Shown piece by piece: positions 7,823-14,310 of a stretch of DNA of 14,310 nucleotides. The DNA is taken from the NCBI GenBank assembly GCA_036388295.1, contig DASVSC010000048.1, forward strand, positions 1 through 14,310, written 5' to 3'. Each line of letters starts with the position of its first letter. Position 1 is the stretch's first letter. A program made the position numbers and the translations under genes. The stretch comes from RYN-431 sp036388295. Lineage in GTDB: Bacteria; Planctomycetota; Phycisphaerae; Tepidisphaerales; Tepidisphaeraceae. The notes under the pieces were generated by a model. The model searched no databases and was not told the DNA's origin. It worked only from the letters and a program-made list of their open reading frames with translations.

Positions 7823-7838
7823 TGGCACTGGCTTTGCA
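7823..7838 (+). promoter_or_regulatory. Sigma-54 (RpoN) promoter of the barrel-urt operon
   Basis: The sequence reads TGGCACTGGCTTTGCA: -24 box TGGCAC (7823-7828) and -12 box TTGCA (7834-7838), with exactly ten bases between GG and GC. This is very close to the consensus TGGCAC-N5-TTGCA. The start would be near 7849, giving a leader of about 128 bases before the ATG at 7977. Urea uptake genes are commonly nitrogen-regulated, so RpoN-dependent control fits the operon content. The activator (NtrC or another AAA+ protein) is not in the window. Confidence 0.75.
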
Positions 7839-7963
7839 ATGGCCCACCTGTCGTGACGGCGTCTTGCCACCCGCGTGTGCGGGCTGGGGGCGTGTTGCCT
7901 TGGCCGGGTCCTCTCGGACTTTCGATCGGCCGATTTGGCGGCAGTCGCGATCAACCTCTTAGA

Positions 7964-7973
7964 AGGAGCTCCT
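7964..7973 (+). promoter_or_regulatory. Ribosome binding site inside a palindrome (AGGAGCTCCT)
   Basis: AGGAG lies eight bases upstream of the ATG at 7977 and fixes that start over an in-frame GTG-type start at 7875, which would give 34 extra residues and no proper signal peptide. The ribosome site is half of the ten-base palindrome AGGAGCTCCT. The palindrome has no loop of its own, so sequestration would need a distant partner or mRNA dimerisation. Confidence 0.6.
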
Positions 7974-7976
7974 GCT

Positions 7977-8930
7977 ATGCCCGGAACCGATCGAAAGGGC
8001 GACCGTCTTGCCCTTCGTGCCCTGATCGTCGCCGCCACCACGTGTGTCGCCTTCACAAGCGCCTTCGCCCAGCAAGCGACTGATTCGCCGACCGACGCCC
8101 TGAACAAAAAGGATTCGCAGGTCGCCGCCCCCGAACCCGTCGCACCTTTGCCCGACGAACGCGTCGGCAACATGCTGTCCTACTCGGCCGGTGCGGACTT
8201 CACATCGCACTTTATCAGCTTCGGCGCTGACGTCTGGGGCGGCGGCAACGAAATCTCGCCGTTCTCGTCGCGGTCCACCGCGTTCGTCTACGGCACCGTG
8301 ACGGCCAAGTTCACCGACGAAATCTCGGGCTACGTCAACCTCTGGAGCGACAACAACGACAACGTCGACAGCGCCATCGGCGGCCCGCTGCAGGAAGTCG
8401 ACTTCAACGTCGGCCTGAACTACACGTTCGAAAAGTTCACCGTCGGCGTCGCGCACGCCTACTGGATGTTCGGCGGCGGGGCCGAGAAGGCTTTCGAAGC
8501 CACTCTGGCGTACAACGACATGGACCTGTGGGAAAACACGCTGAAGGGCTTTGCCCTCAATCCGTCTTTCCTGGTCCACTACCGCTATGACAGCACCGGC
8601 GACCTCGCCGGCGAGAACGCCGCCGTCCTGCAGGCCGGCATCAAGCCGTCGTTCACTTTCGACGTCGTCGACGACTACCCGTTCTCCGTCTCCCTCCCGA
8701 TCAATGCCGGCTACTTCACTGATCCCTACCAGGGCGGCGAAGGCGCGGGCATGGGCTACATCAACGCCGGCGTCACCGTCAGCGTCCCGCTGGCATTCAT
8801 CCCCAAAGGCTACGGCAACTGGACCGCCGCCATCAGCGAAGTTTACTTCTACACGTTCGACGAAGACATCCCCGGCAACCCCGAGGAAGACTTCTTCGTC
8901 ACCACGCTGTCGATCGGCGTGTCGTTCTAA
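7977..8930 (+). CDS. Outer-membrane beta-barrel protein, candidate urea-operon porin
   Basis: A 317-residue secreted protein. A Sec signal peptide spans residues 1-31 (RALIVAATTCVAFTSAFA, then QQ). A short acidic Pro-rich spacer follows. The rest alternates aromatic and polar strands with Gly/Asn/Asp turns, for example GYVNLWSDNNDN, VDFNVGLNYTFEKFTVGVAHAYWMF and SLPINAGYF. It ends in VSF, the terminal Phe used by the BAM complex. This is the pattern of a 10-14-strand outer-membrane barrel, resembling the poorly characterised Gcw_chp-type proteins; I do not recognise an exact family. It is the first gene behind a sigma-54 promoter and 101 bases ahead of urtA, so I infer that it admits urea or short amides through the outer membrane. 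That function is untested. Confidence 0.72.
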   Translation: MPGTDRKGDRLALRALIVAATTCVAFTSAFAQQATDSPTDALNKKDSQVAAPEPVAPLPDERVGNMLSYSAGADFTSHFISFGADVWGGGNEISPFSSRSTAFVYGTVTAKFTDEISGYVNLWSDNNDNVDSAIGGPLQEVDFNVGLNYTFEKFTVGVAHAYWMFGGGAEKAFEATLAYNDMDLWENTLKGFALNPSFLVHYRYDSTGDLAGENAAVLQAGIKPSFTFDVVDDYPFSVSLPINAGYFTDPYQGGEGAGMGYINAGVTVSVPLAFIPKGYGNWTAAISEVYFYTFDEDIPGNPEEDFFVTTLSIGVSF

Positions 8931-8961
8931 CGATCGCCTGACCTGATTCCGGCCCGTACCA

Positions 8962-8989
8962 GGCGTCGGCGGCGAAAGCCGCCGACGCC
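8962..8989 (+). promoter_or_regulatory. Perfect 12-bp hairpin with GAAA loop between the barrel gene and urtA
   Basis: GGCGTCGGCGGC (8962-8973), loop GAAA (8974-8977), GCCGCCGACGCC (8978-8989). The stem is fully paired and the loop is a GNRA tetraloop, a very stable RNA fold. Outer GGCC blocks (8951-8954 and 8994-8997) could extend it across internal mismatches. It is followed by GTGCCGGCC rather than a T-run, so it is more likely an mRNA-stabilising or processing element, or a leaky stop, than a strong terminator. It lies 31 bases after the barrel stop and 28 before the urtA ribosome site. Confidence 0.65.
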
Positions 8990-9016
8990 GTGCCGGCCTT
9001 TCGAACCGCTTCTCGC

Positions 9017-9022
9017 AGGAGG
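9017..9022 (+). promoter_or_regulatory. Strong Shine-Dalgarno of urtA
   Basis: AGGAGG lies nine bases before the ATG at 9032. It settles that start over an upstream in-frame start at 8990, which falls at the edge of the hairpin and would put charged residues before the signal peptide. Confidence 0.85.
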
Positions 9023-9031
9023 AAACCACCC

Positions 9032-10321
9032 ATGCTTCAACGATTCGTCTCTAAGGCCTCGCTCGCGCTGCGCGGCGCTGTCGCCGCCGTCACCGTCTTC
9101 ACCGCGGCTAGCACCGTTTGGGCACAGGACACTGTTAAAATCGGCGTGCTCCACTCGCTGTCGGGCACAATGGCCATCTCTGAAACGTCGCTGAAGGACG
9201 TCGTCCTGATGGCGACCGACGAGATCAACGCCGCCGGCGGCGTCAAAGTCGGCGGCAAGTCGTACAAGATCGAGCCCGAGGTCGTCGACCCGGCCAGTGA
9301 CTGGCCGCTGTTCGCCGAGAAGGCCAAGGAACTGATCACGCAGAAGAAGGTCGCTGTCACCTTCGGCTGCTGGACCAGCGTCAGCCGCAAAAGCTGTCTG
9401 CCGGTATTCGAAGAGTACAACAGCCTGCTGTTCTACCCCGTGCAGTACGAAGGCGAAGAGCAGAGCCTGAACGTCTTCTACACCGCCGCCAGCCCCAACC
9501 AGCAGCTCGTGCCGGCCGCCGAGTACGCGATCAAAGAACTGGGCGCGAAGAAGTTCTATTTGCTCGGTACCGACTACGTCTTCCCACGCACGGCCAACAA
9601 AGTGCTGAAGGCCTTCCTGCTCAAGAGCGGCGTGCCCGAAGCCAACATCATGGAGGAGTACACGCCGTTCGGTCACAAGGATTACCAGACGATCGTCAAC
9701 AAGCTGAAGTCATTCAGCGCCGGTGGCGGGGCGGTCGTGCTGTCGACGATCAACGGCGACTCGAACGTGCCGTTCTACACCGAGTTCGCCAGCCAAGGCC
9801 TGACGGCGGATGACTGCCCGGTCATCGCCTTCAGCGTCGCCGAGGACGAACTGCGTGCGATGGACACCAGCAAGCTGGCCGGCCACCTGGCCGCCTGGAA
9901 CTACTTCATGTCGATTGACACGCCGTCGAACAAGAAGTTCGTCGCCGACTTCAAAGCCTACTGCAAGGCCAAGGGCCTGCCCGGCGGTGACGCCCGCGTG
10001 ACGGACGACCCGATCGAAGCCGCCTACTACGGCGTCTACGTCTGGAAGATGGCCGCCGAGAAGGCCGGCAGCTTCGACGTCGACAAGGTCCGCGCCGCCG
10101 TCTACGGCATGGAATTCGATGCCCCCGGTGGCAAGAAGAAAATGGACGCCAAGAACCAGCACACGTACAAGCCCGTGTACGTCGGCGAGATTCTGAAAGA
10201 CGGCCAATTCAAGATCGTCTACAAGTCGGCCGACCTCGTCGCCCCCGACAGCTACAGCAAGCTCCTTCACACGCCCGAACAGCTGGCGGCCATGAAGCCC
10301 ACCGGCGGGCCGAAGAAGTAA
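9032..10321 (+). CDS. urtA: Urea ABC transporter, substrate-binding protein UrtA
   Basis: A 429-residue periplasmic binding protein of the branched-chain amino-acid/amide class (type I fold), the usual UrtA length. The signal peptide is residues 1-31 (AAVTVFTAASTVWA, then QD). UrtA hallmarks are IGVLHSLSGTMAISETSLKD, the DPASDWPLFAEKAK stretch, FGCWTSVSRK, LLFYPVQYEG and ASPNQQ. These separate it from LivJ-type amino-acid binders and FmdD-type amide binders. It captures urea in the periplasm and delivers it to the UrtB-UrtC permease. It sits second in the operon, between two RNA hairpins, and has a strong ribosome site. That arrangement fits the high dose a binding protein needs relative to its permease. 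No anomaly in motifs or length. Confidence 0.95.
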   Translation: MLQRFVSKASLALRGAVAAVTVFTAASTVWAQDTVKIGVLHSLSGTMAISETSLKDVVLMATDEINAAGGVKVGGKSYKIEPEVVDPASDWPLFAEKAKELITQKKVAVTFGCWTSVSRKSCLPVFEEYNSLLFYPVQYEGEEQSLNVFYTAASPNQQLVPAAEYAIKELGAKKFYLLGTDYVFPRTANKVLKAFLLKSGVPEANIMEEYTPFGHKDYQTIVNKLKSFSAGGGAVVLSTINGDSNVPFYTEFASQGLTADDCPVIAFSVAEDELRAMDTSKLAGHLAAWNYFMSIDTPSNKKFVADFKAYCKAKGLPGGDARVTDDPIEAAYYGVYVWKMAAEKAGSFDVDKVRAAVYGMEFDAPGGKKKMDAKNQHTYKPVYVGEILKDGQFKIVYKSADLVAPDSYSKLLHTPEQLAAMKPTGGPKK

Positions 10322-10417
10322 GCAACGCCTCTCCAAGTCTCTTAAAAGCTCACACGACCCTGTATGTCGCGTCGCAAGGCGCGGCGTGCGGGAAGGGCTT
10401 CAAGGGCTTCTCCTCGG

Positions 10418-10451
10418 CCGGCTCGCGGTTTATTCTGCGAGCCGGTCTTTT
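10418..10451 (+). terminator. Terminator-like attenuator between urtA and urtBC
   Basis: CCGGCTCGC (10418-10426) pairs perfectly with GCGAGCCGG (10437-10445). One G-T and one G-C pair can extend the stem inward, leaving a TTTATT loop. TCTTTT follows at once (10446-10451). This has the form of an intrinsic terminator with a short U-tract. It lies about 100 bases after the urtA stop and 55 before the urtBC start. Because urtBC and urtD follow with no obvious new promoter, I read it as a partial terminator that lowers permease and ATPase output relative to UrtA. Confidence 0.7.
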
Positions 10452-10505
10452 CCGTGAAGGCCACTCATCGTCGTGGCAAACTTAAGTGCGTCGGGAGTCA
10501 CCCGC

Positions 10506-13415
10506 ATGAGCGTGCTGAAATGGTGGCGTCGGTCGGGGGCATTCGCGTTCTTGGCCATCATTCTGGTCATGGCCGGCCGGGCGACCGCGCAGGGGACGAC
10601 GCAGCCGAACGACGTCGAGCGCGTTATCCGGACAACGCTTCCTCTCCTGAAAGACCGATCCACCGCACCCGCGGCCCTGAACACACTTCAAGCCCTGCGT
10701 GACGAGCGCGTGCTTCATCTATTCGAGCACCTGCGCGACAACACGCTGTACGAGTCAGGAAGCGACGTCGTCTTCGTGCCAGGCTTTCGTGACGCGCCGG
10801 GGGGCGGGAAGGTCGGCGACGTTTACGACCTGTTCGTCCCGCTTGACGCGGGCGGCCTGCCCGCCGCGCCACCGCTGCGGGCAATGCCCGTCGAAGAGCT
10901 GAAAGGCCGCGAGTTCACCACGCCGCGGCCGGTGCGGGTGGCGGTGTTGAACGCTTTGCGCGTGCTGGGCCTGAAGATGGACGACCCGGGCCTGCGGCGC
11001 ACCGCGGCGCGCGACTTGGGCGGTCGCCGGCAGGCCGACGCGGTGCCGGATCTGCGGGCGATCGCCGAAAGCGATCCAGTGCCCGCCGTCCGGTTGGCCG
11101 CACGCGAAAGCATCGACCTCATCCTCGCGACCAGTACCGACTCGTCCGTCACGCCCGAGCAGCGCGTAGCCGCCGTCAAAAGCCTCGGAGAACTCAAAAG
11201 CCTGCGGGCGCTCGACGCCCTGAAAGAAGCCGCCGCCAAACCCGGCCTGCCGCCCGACACGGCCGCCGCCTACGCCACGTCCATAGGACAAATCCAACGG
11301 CATCTGTCAGTCACGAACTGGATCAAGAACGTCTTCTTCGGCCTGAGCGCCGGGTCCATCCTTGTTCTGCTGGCCTTGGGCCTGGCGATCACGTTCGGCC
11401 TGATGGGCGTGATCAACATGGCGCACGGTGAGATGATGATGATCGGTGCCGTCACCACCTGGGCCTGCTGTGAGTTCATCGGCCCGAAGCTGCCGGCCGC
11501 GTACTTCGATTACTACTACGTCATCGCCTTCCCGGCGTCGTTCCTAGTCGCCGCGGCGTTCGGCCTGCTGATCGAAGTGTCGATCGTCCGCTGGCTCTAC
11601 AAGCGGCCGCTCGATTCGCTGCTGGCCACCATTGGCGTCAGCTACATTTTGATCCAGCTCGTCCGCAACTGGAAGGGCGACAATCTCGGCATGCGCACGC
11701 CAGCCTGGGCGGGGCGGAACTGGGAAGTGATTCAGGACGTGCTGCTGCCGTACAACCGGCTGTTCCTGATCGCGCTCACAATCTTCTGCCTGCTCAGCGT
11801 GGTGGCCCTGTTCCGCTACACGAAGCTGGGGCTGATGATTCGCGCGACGGTGCAGAACCGTGAAATGGCGCAGGCGCTCGGCGTCAACACACGCTTGGTC
11901 GACATGACGACATTTGCGTTCGGCGCAGGCCTGGCGGGTCTGGCCGGGTACGGCATTGTGCTGACGAGCAACCCGTCGCCGGAAATCGGGCAGACGTTTA
12001 TTGTCAAATCGTTCCTCACCGTCGTCGTCGGCGGCGTGGGGAAAGTGGCCGGCGTCATCTTCTCCGGCTTGGGCTTGGGCTTTATCGAGAAGCTGCTCGA
12101 ACCGATCCAAATCATTCAGACGCCGATCCGCCTGTTCGACGCGACGTGGGCGCAGGTGGCCGCTCTGGTGGCCGTGATTTTGTTCATGCAGCGTCGCCCG
12201 GCGGGGCTGTTTCCTGACAAGGGCCGCGCGGCCGATCAGGCCGATCGCATCTCCGCGCCGCCCGTGCCGAAGATCACGACGCGAGGCGACCTCATCCTCG
12301 GCAGCGCGATGTTGGTCTTCGGTCTGCTGCTCGTGCCGCTGCTCTACGGCACCGGCCTGATGAGTCTCGAATACGTCAACAAGCTCGGCTACATCTTCTC
12401 GTTCGCCATCTGCGCCATCGGCTTGGATTTGGTCTGGGGCTACATCGGTGTGCTGAGCCTGATGCAGTTCCTGTTCTTCTCCATCGGCGGGTACTGCATG
12501 GGGCTGTACCTGATCTGCCACGGCCCGATGGACGGCCCGAACAAGGACATCCCGCGGGCGCTGTACGTCGTGATGTCGGCCGTCAGCGGCGGGACGCCGC
12601 CGTGGTTCTTGTCGATGTTCAAATCGTTCCCGGTCGCGCTGCTGCTCGGCATGTTGTTGCCAGGCCTGCTTGCGCTTCTGATCGGCCTCGGCACGTTCCG
12701 CAGTCGCGTGAAGGGCGTTTACTTTTCCATCTTGACGCAGGCCATAACGGTCGCATTCTGGCTGGTGTTCCAGAAGAACGAAATGTCGCTCGGCGGGACA
12801 AACGGGCTAACGAATTATGTTTCAATCCTCGGCTACCCGATCCAGGCATCGGCCGACGCGGGCAAGTTCGGGCAAACGCGATTCTGGTTGTACGTCGCCT
12901 CGTTCGTCGCCATGGCGCTAGCAATTGTGGTGGCGAAGCTGCTGGTCAACAGCGGTTTTGGCCGTGTGCTGGTGGCGGTGCGGGATGACGAAACGCGCCT
13001 GCGGTTCGTCGGCTACCAGACCTGGGCGTATAAGGCGGCTGCCTTCACTTTGGCCGCGGCGTTCGCAGGGCTGGGCGGCATGCTGTACGTGCCGCAGAAG
13101 GGCATTATCACGCCGCAGCAGATCGACCCGAAGGCGTCCATCCTGGTCGTGGCTTGGGTCGCGGTCGGCGGCCGCGGCACGGTCTGGGGGGCGGCCCTGG
13201 GCGCTATCCTGATCGGTTTGCTGTACGACAAGATGACGTCCGAGTTTTCCGAGTATTGGTACTTCGTGCTCGGAAGTTTGTTCATCCTGGTGCCGCTCCT
13301 GCTGCCGGGCGGAGTCATCAGTCTGCCGATGGTCATCCGTAACTTAGCCGCGAAACGTAAAACCGGCGCTCCGCTGCTCGACACGACAGCGGTCCCGCTG
13401 GCGGAGGCGCGATGA
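10506..13415 (+). CDS. urtBC: Fused urea ABC transporter permease UrtB-UrtC
   Basis: A single 969-codon gene carrying two permeases that are normally separate. Residues 1-28 are a signal peptide (ending GRATA, then QG). Residues 30-270 are the periplasmic domain typical of the N-terminus of UrtB, with helical HEAT-like repeats near 159-208 and 215-268. Residues 273-575 are the UrtB membrane domain (FGLMGVINMAHGEMMMIGA; ends RRPAGLFPDKGR). A linker of about 15 residues follows. Residues 592-969 are UrtC (IGLDLVWGYIGVLSLMQFLFF, GGTNGLTNY, VAVGGRGTVWGAALGA). Both halves have normal length and intact motifs. I see no good internal ribosome site at the junction (12235-12285), so one polypeptide is expected. 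The ATG at 10506 has GGGAG eight bases upstream; the frame is also open to a GTG at 10473. It overlaps urtD by ATGA. An assembly error that removes a stop is possible but would also need an in-frame join. Confidence 0.93.
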   Translation: MSVLKWWRRSGAFAFLAIILVMAGRATAQGTTQPNDVERVIRTTLPLLKDRSTAPAALNTLQALRDERVLHLFEHLRDNTLYESGSDVVFVPGFRDAPGGGKVGDVYDLFVPLDAGGLPAAPPLRAMPVEELKGREFTTPRPVRVAVLNALRVLGLKMDDPGLRRTAARDLGGRRQADAVPDLRAIAESDPVPAVRLAARESIDLILATSTDSSVTPEQRVAAVKSLGELKSLRALDALKEAAAKPGLPPDTAAAYATSIGQIQRHLSVTNWIKNVFFGLSAGSILVLLALGLAITFGLMGVINMAHGEMMMIGAVTTWACCEFIGPKLPAAYFDYYYVIAFPASFLVAAAFGLLIEVSIVRWLYKRPLDSLLATIGVSYILIQLVRNWKGDNLGMRTPAWAGRNWEVIQDVLLPYNRLFLIALTIFCLLSVVALFRYTKLGLMIRATVQNREMAQALGVNTRLVDMTTFAFGAGLAGLAGYGIVLTSNPSPEIGQTFIVKSFLTVVVGGVGKVAGVIFSGLGLGFIEKLLEPIQIIQTPIRLFDATWAQVAALVAVILFMQRRPAGLFPDKGRAADQADRISAPPVPKITTRGDLILGSAMLVFGLLLVPLLYGTGLMSLEYVNKLGYIFSFAICAIGLDLVWGYIGVLSLMQFLFFSIGGYCMGLYLICHGPMDGPNKDIPRALYVVMSAVSGGTPPWFLSMFKSFPVALLLGMLLPGLLALLIGLGTFRSRVKGVYFSILTQAITVAFWLVFQKNEMSLGGTNGLTNYVSILGYPIQASADAGKFGQTRFWLYVASFVAMALAIVVAKLLVNSGFGRVLVAVRDDETRLRFVGYQTWAYKAAAFTLAAAFAGLGGMLYVPQKGIITPQQIDPKASILVVAWVAVGGRGTVWGAALGAILIGLLYDKMTSEFSEYWYFVLGSLFILVPLLLPGGVISLPMVIRNLAAKRKTGAPLLDTTAVPLAEAR

Positions 13416-14310
13416 CCGACATCTCGTATCTCGAAAAAGACGTCCATCAATTTAATTACGCCGAGGAAGGCCCGGGCAAAAGTCAGCAGTGGTCGAGCCG
13501 GTATGCCCTTTTCCTCGAAGGCATTACCTGCGTCTTTGACGGTTTCAAGGCCCTGGACCTGAACGCGCTCGGCATCGGGCACAACGAATTGCGTGTCGTC
13601 GTCGGGCCGAACGGGGCGGGCAAGACGACGATGTGCGACGTCATCAGCGGCCTGACCCGACCGACCACCGGGCGCGTCTATTTCGCCGGCGAAGACATCA
13701 GCGCCCTGACCGACACGCAACGCGCGCAGCGCGGCATCGGCCGGAAGTTTCAGATCCCGAACGTGTTCGACTCGCTCACGGTCTGGGAGAACATGCTCCT
13801 GGCGCTGCCGAACCCGACGCTGCAAATCGGCTCGGCCGAATGGCTGGCCGAGCGAAAAAAGCACACGAATAACAACGGCATCGGCCCAATCGGGTTTCTT
13901 AAGCTCAGCACGATGATCCGTAACATGGGCGGCCGGCCGAGCAGCACGAACACGGACAAAATCCACGCGATCCTGAAGCGCGTCCGGCTGTTCGACGACC
14001 TGCATACGCTGGCCGGCAACCTCAGTCACGGCCAGCGGCAATGGCTGGCGATCAGCAAGCTGATCATCGCCGAGCCGAAGCTGTTGCTGGTCGACGAGCC
14101 CGCCGCCGGCCTGACAGACCGCGAAACCGAACTGACGGCCGAGTTGCTGCTGGAACTCAAAGGCGCGCACACGATCATCGTGATCGAACACGACATGGAG
14201 TTCGTCCGCCGTTTGGATTCGCGCGTCACCGTGCTCGATAACGGCAGGCTGCTGGCCGAGGGAACACTGGACGAAATCTCGTCGAACCCGGACGTGCGTG
14301 AGGCGTATCT
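13412..14310 (+). CDS. urtD: Urea ABC transporter ATP-binding protein UrtD (3' end cut by window)
   Basis: The reading frame from the ATG at 13412 stays open for 299 codons to the right edge. It is an ABC ATPase that energises urea import on the cytoplasmic face. Walker A GPNGAGKTT is at residues 65-73, the signature LSHGQ at 204-208 followed by RQWL (UrtD/LivG style), Walker B LLLVDEP at 224-230 (Asp228, Glu229), and the H-loop His260 in EHDM. The last residues, VREAY, match the family's usual C-terminal end, so only a few codons are missing. Compared with typical UrtD it has about 30 extra N-terminal residues. It also has an insert of about 25-30 residues between LLALPN and IHAILKRVRL (about 133-181), rich in Asn, Lys and Gly. 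The start overlaps the urtBC stop by four bases. UrtE is expected next. Confidence 0.93.
   Translation, partial: MTDISYLEKDVHQFNYAEEGPGKSQQWSSRYALFLEGITCVFDGFKALDLNALGIGHNELRVVVGPNGAGKTTMCDVISGLTRPTTGRVYFAGEDISALTDTQRAQRGIGRKFQIPNVFDSLTVWENMLLALPNPTLQIGSAEWLAERKKHTNNNGIGPIGFLKLSTMIRNMGGRPSSTNTDKIHAILKRVRLFDDLHTLAGNLSHGQRQWLAISKLIIAEPKLLLVDEPAAGLTDRETELTAELLLELKGAHTIIVIEHDMEFVRRLDSRVTVLDNGRLLAEGTLDEISSNPDVREAY

Larger units (their letters stand above)
7562..7976. other. Divergent intergenic region between fruK and the urea-uptake operon
   Basis: 415 bases without a credible gene. Bases 7561-7700 must hold the fruK control region on the minus strand, where I see no convincing -35/-10 pair. Bases 7700-7800 are AT-richer than their surroundings and carry an inverted TGCCTAAG pair, suited to activator binding. 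Bases 7823-7838 hold the sigma-54 element. The remaining roughly 128 bases form a GC-rich leader of the plus-strand operon, with a short CCCGC-gtgt-GCGGG hairpin near 7870 and a palindromic ATCGGCCGAT near 7930. Short open frames here lack coding character or a ribosome site. Confidence 0.7.

Noticed and set aside
7959..9029. 356-codon minus-strand open frame across the barrel gene
   Set aside because: It is antisense to a gene with a signal peptide and proper ribosome site, crosses the GAAA-loop hairpin, and has low-complexity Val/Asp/Gly content typical of a shadow frame.
11544..12521. 325-codon minus-strand open frame opposite urtBC
   Set aside because: It has the Gln/Ala/Asp/His-rich composition of an antisense frame across membrane-protein codons, and the plus-strand permease is unmistakable.

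Overview
The window looks like chromosomal DNA of a GC-rich Gram-negative bacterium. An outer-membrane-type beta-barrel with an N-terminal signal peptide and a C-terminal Phe supports a Gram-negative envelope. The general gene style makes me lean towards Planctomycetota, but this is an inference and no rRNA or marker gene is present to fix it. I see no tRNA, rRNA, CRISPR array, insertion sequence or prophage gene.

Left part, minus strand (about 1-2539): three genes read leftward as one tight group. First comes an SDR epimerase resembling dTDP-L-rhamnose 4-epimerase, then a second extended SDR resembling CDP-paratose/tyvelose 2-epimerase, then the first 61 codons of a zinc-type MDR alcohol dehydrogenase that runs off the left edge. 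The last two genes overlap by ATGA. This looks like nucleotide-sugar or surface-glycan metabolism.

Middle, minus strand (2760-7561): a 1234-residue membrane-anchored hybrid histidine kinase (DUF4118-PAS-GAF-PAS-PAS-GAF-HisKA-HATPase-REC), preceded by a near-perfect sigma-54 promoter. Upstream of it lies a PfkB-family 1-phosphofructokinase (fruK-like).

Right part, plus strand (7977-14310): a urea-uptake operon. A 415-base divergent intergenic region carries a near-perfect sigma-54 -24/-12 element. The genes then run: signal-peptide beta-barrel protein, urtA (urea-binding protein), one 969-codon gene in which the UrtB and UrtC permeases are fused, and urtD (ATPase), which overlaps urtBC by ATGA and is cut by the right edge just before its expected end. 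A 12-bp GAAA-loop hairpin lies between the barrel gene and urtA, and a terminator-like hairpin with a T-rich tail lies between urtA and urtBC. These could make the barrel and UrtA more abundant than the permease and ATPase. Expected urtE and possibly urease genes would lie beyond the window.

The most notable points are the UrtB-UrtC fusion, the sigma-54 elements in front of both the urea operon and the hybrid kinase (suggesting nitrogen-linked control), the barrel gene as a possible dedicated outer-membrane urea channel, and the two intercistronic RNA hairpins.
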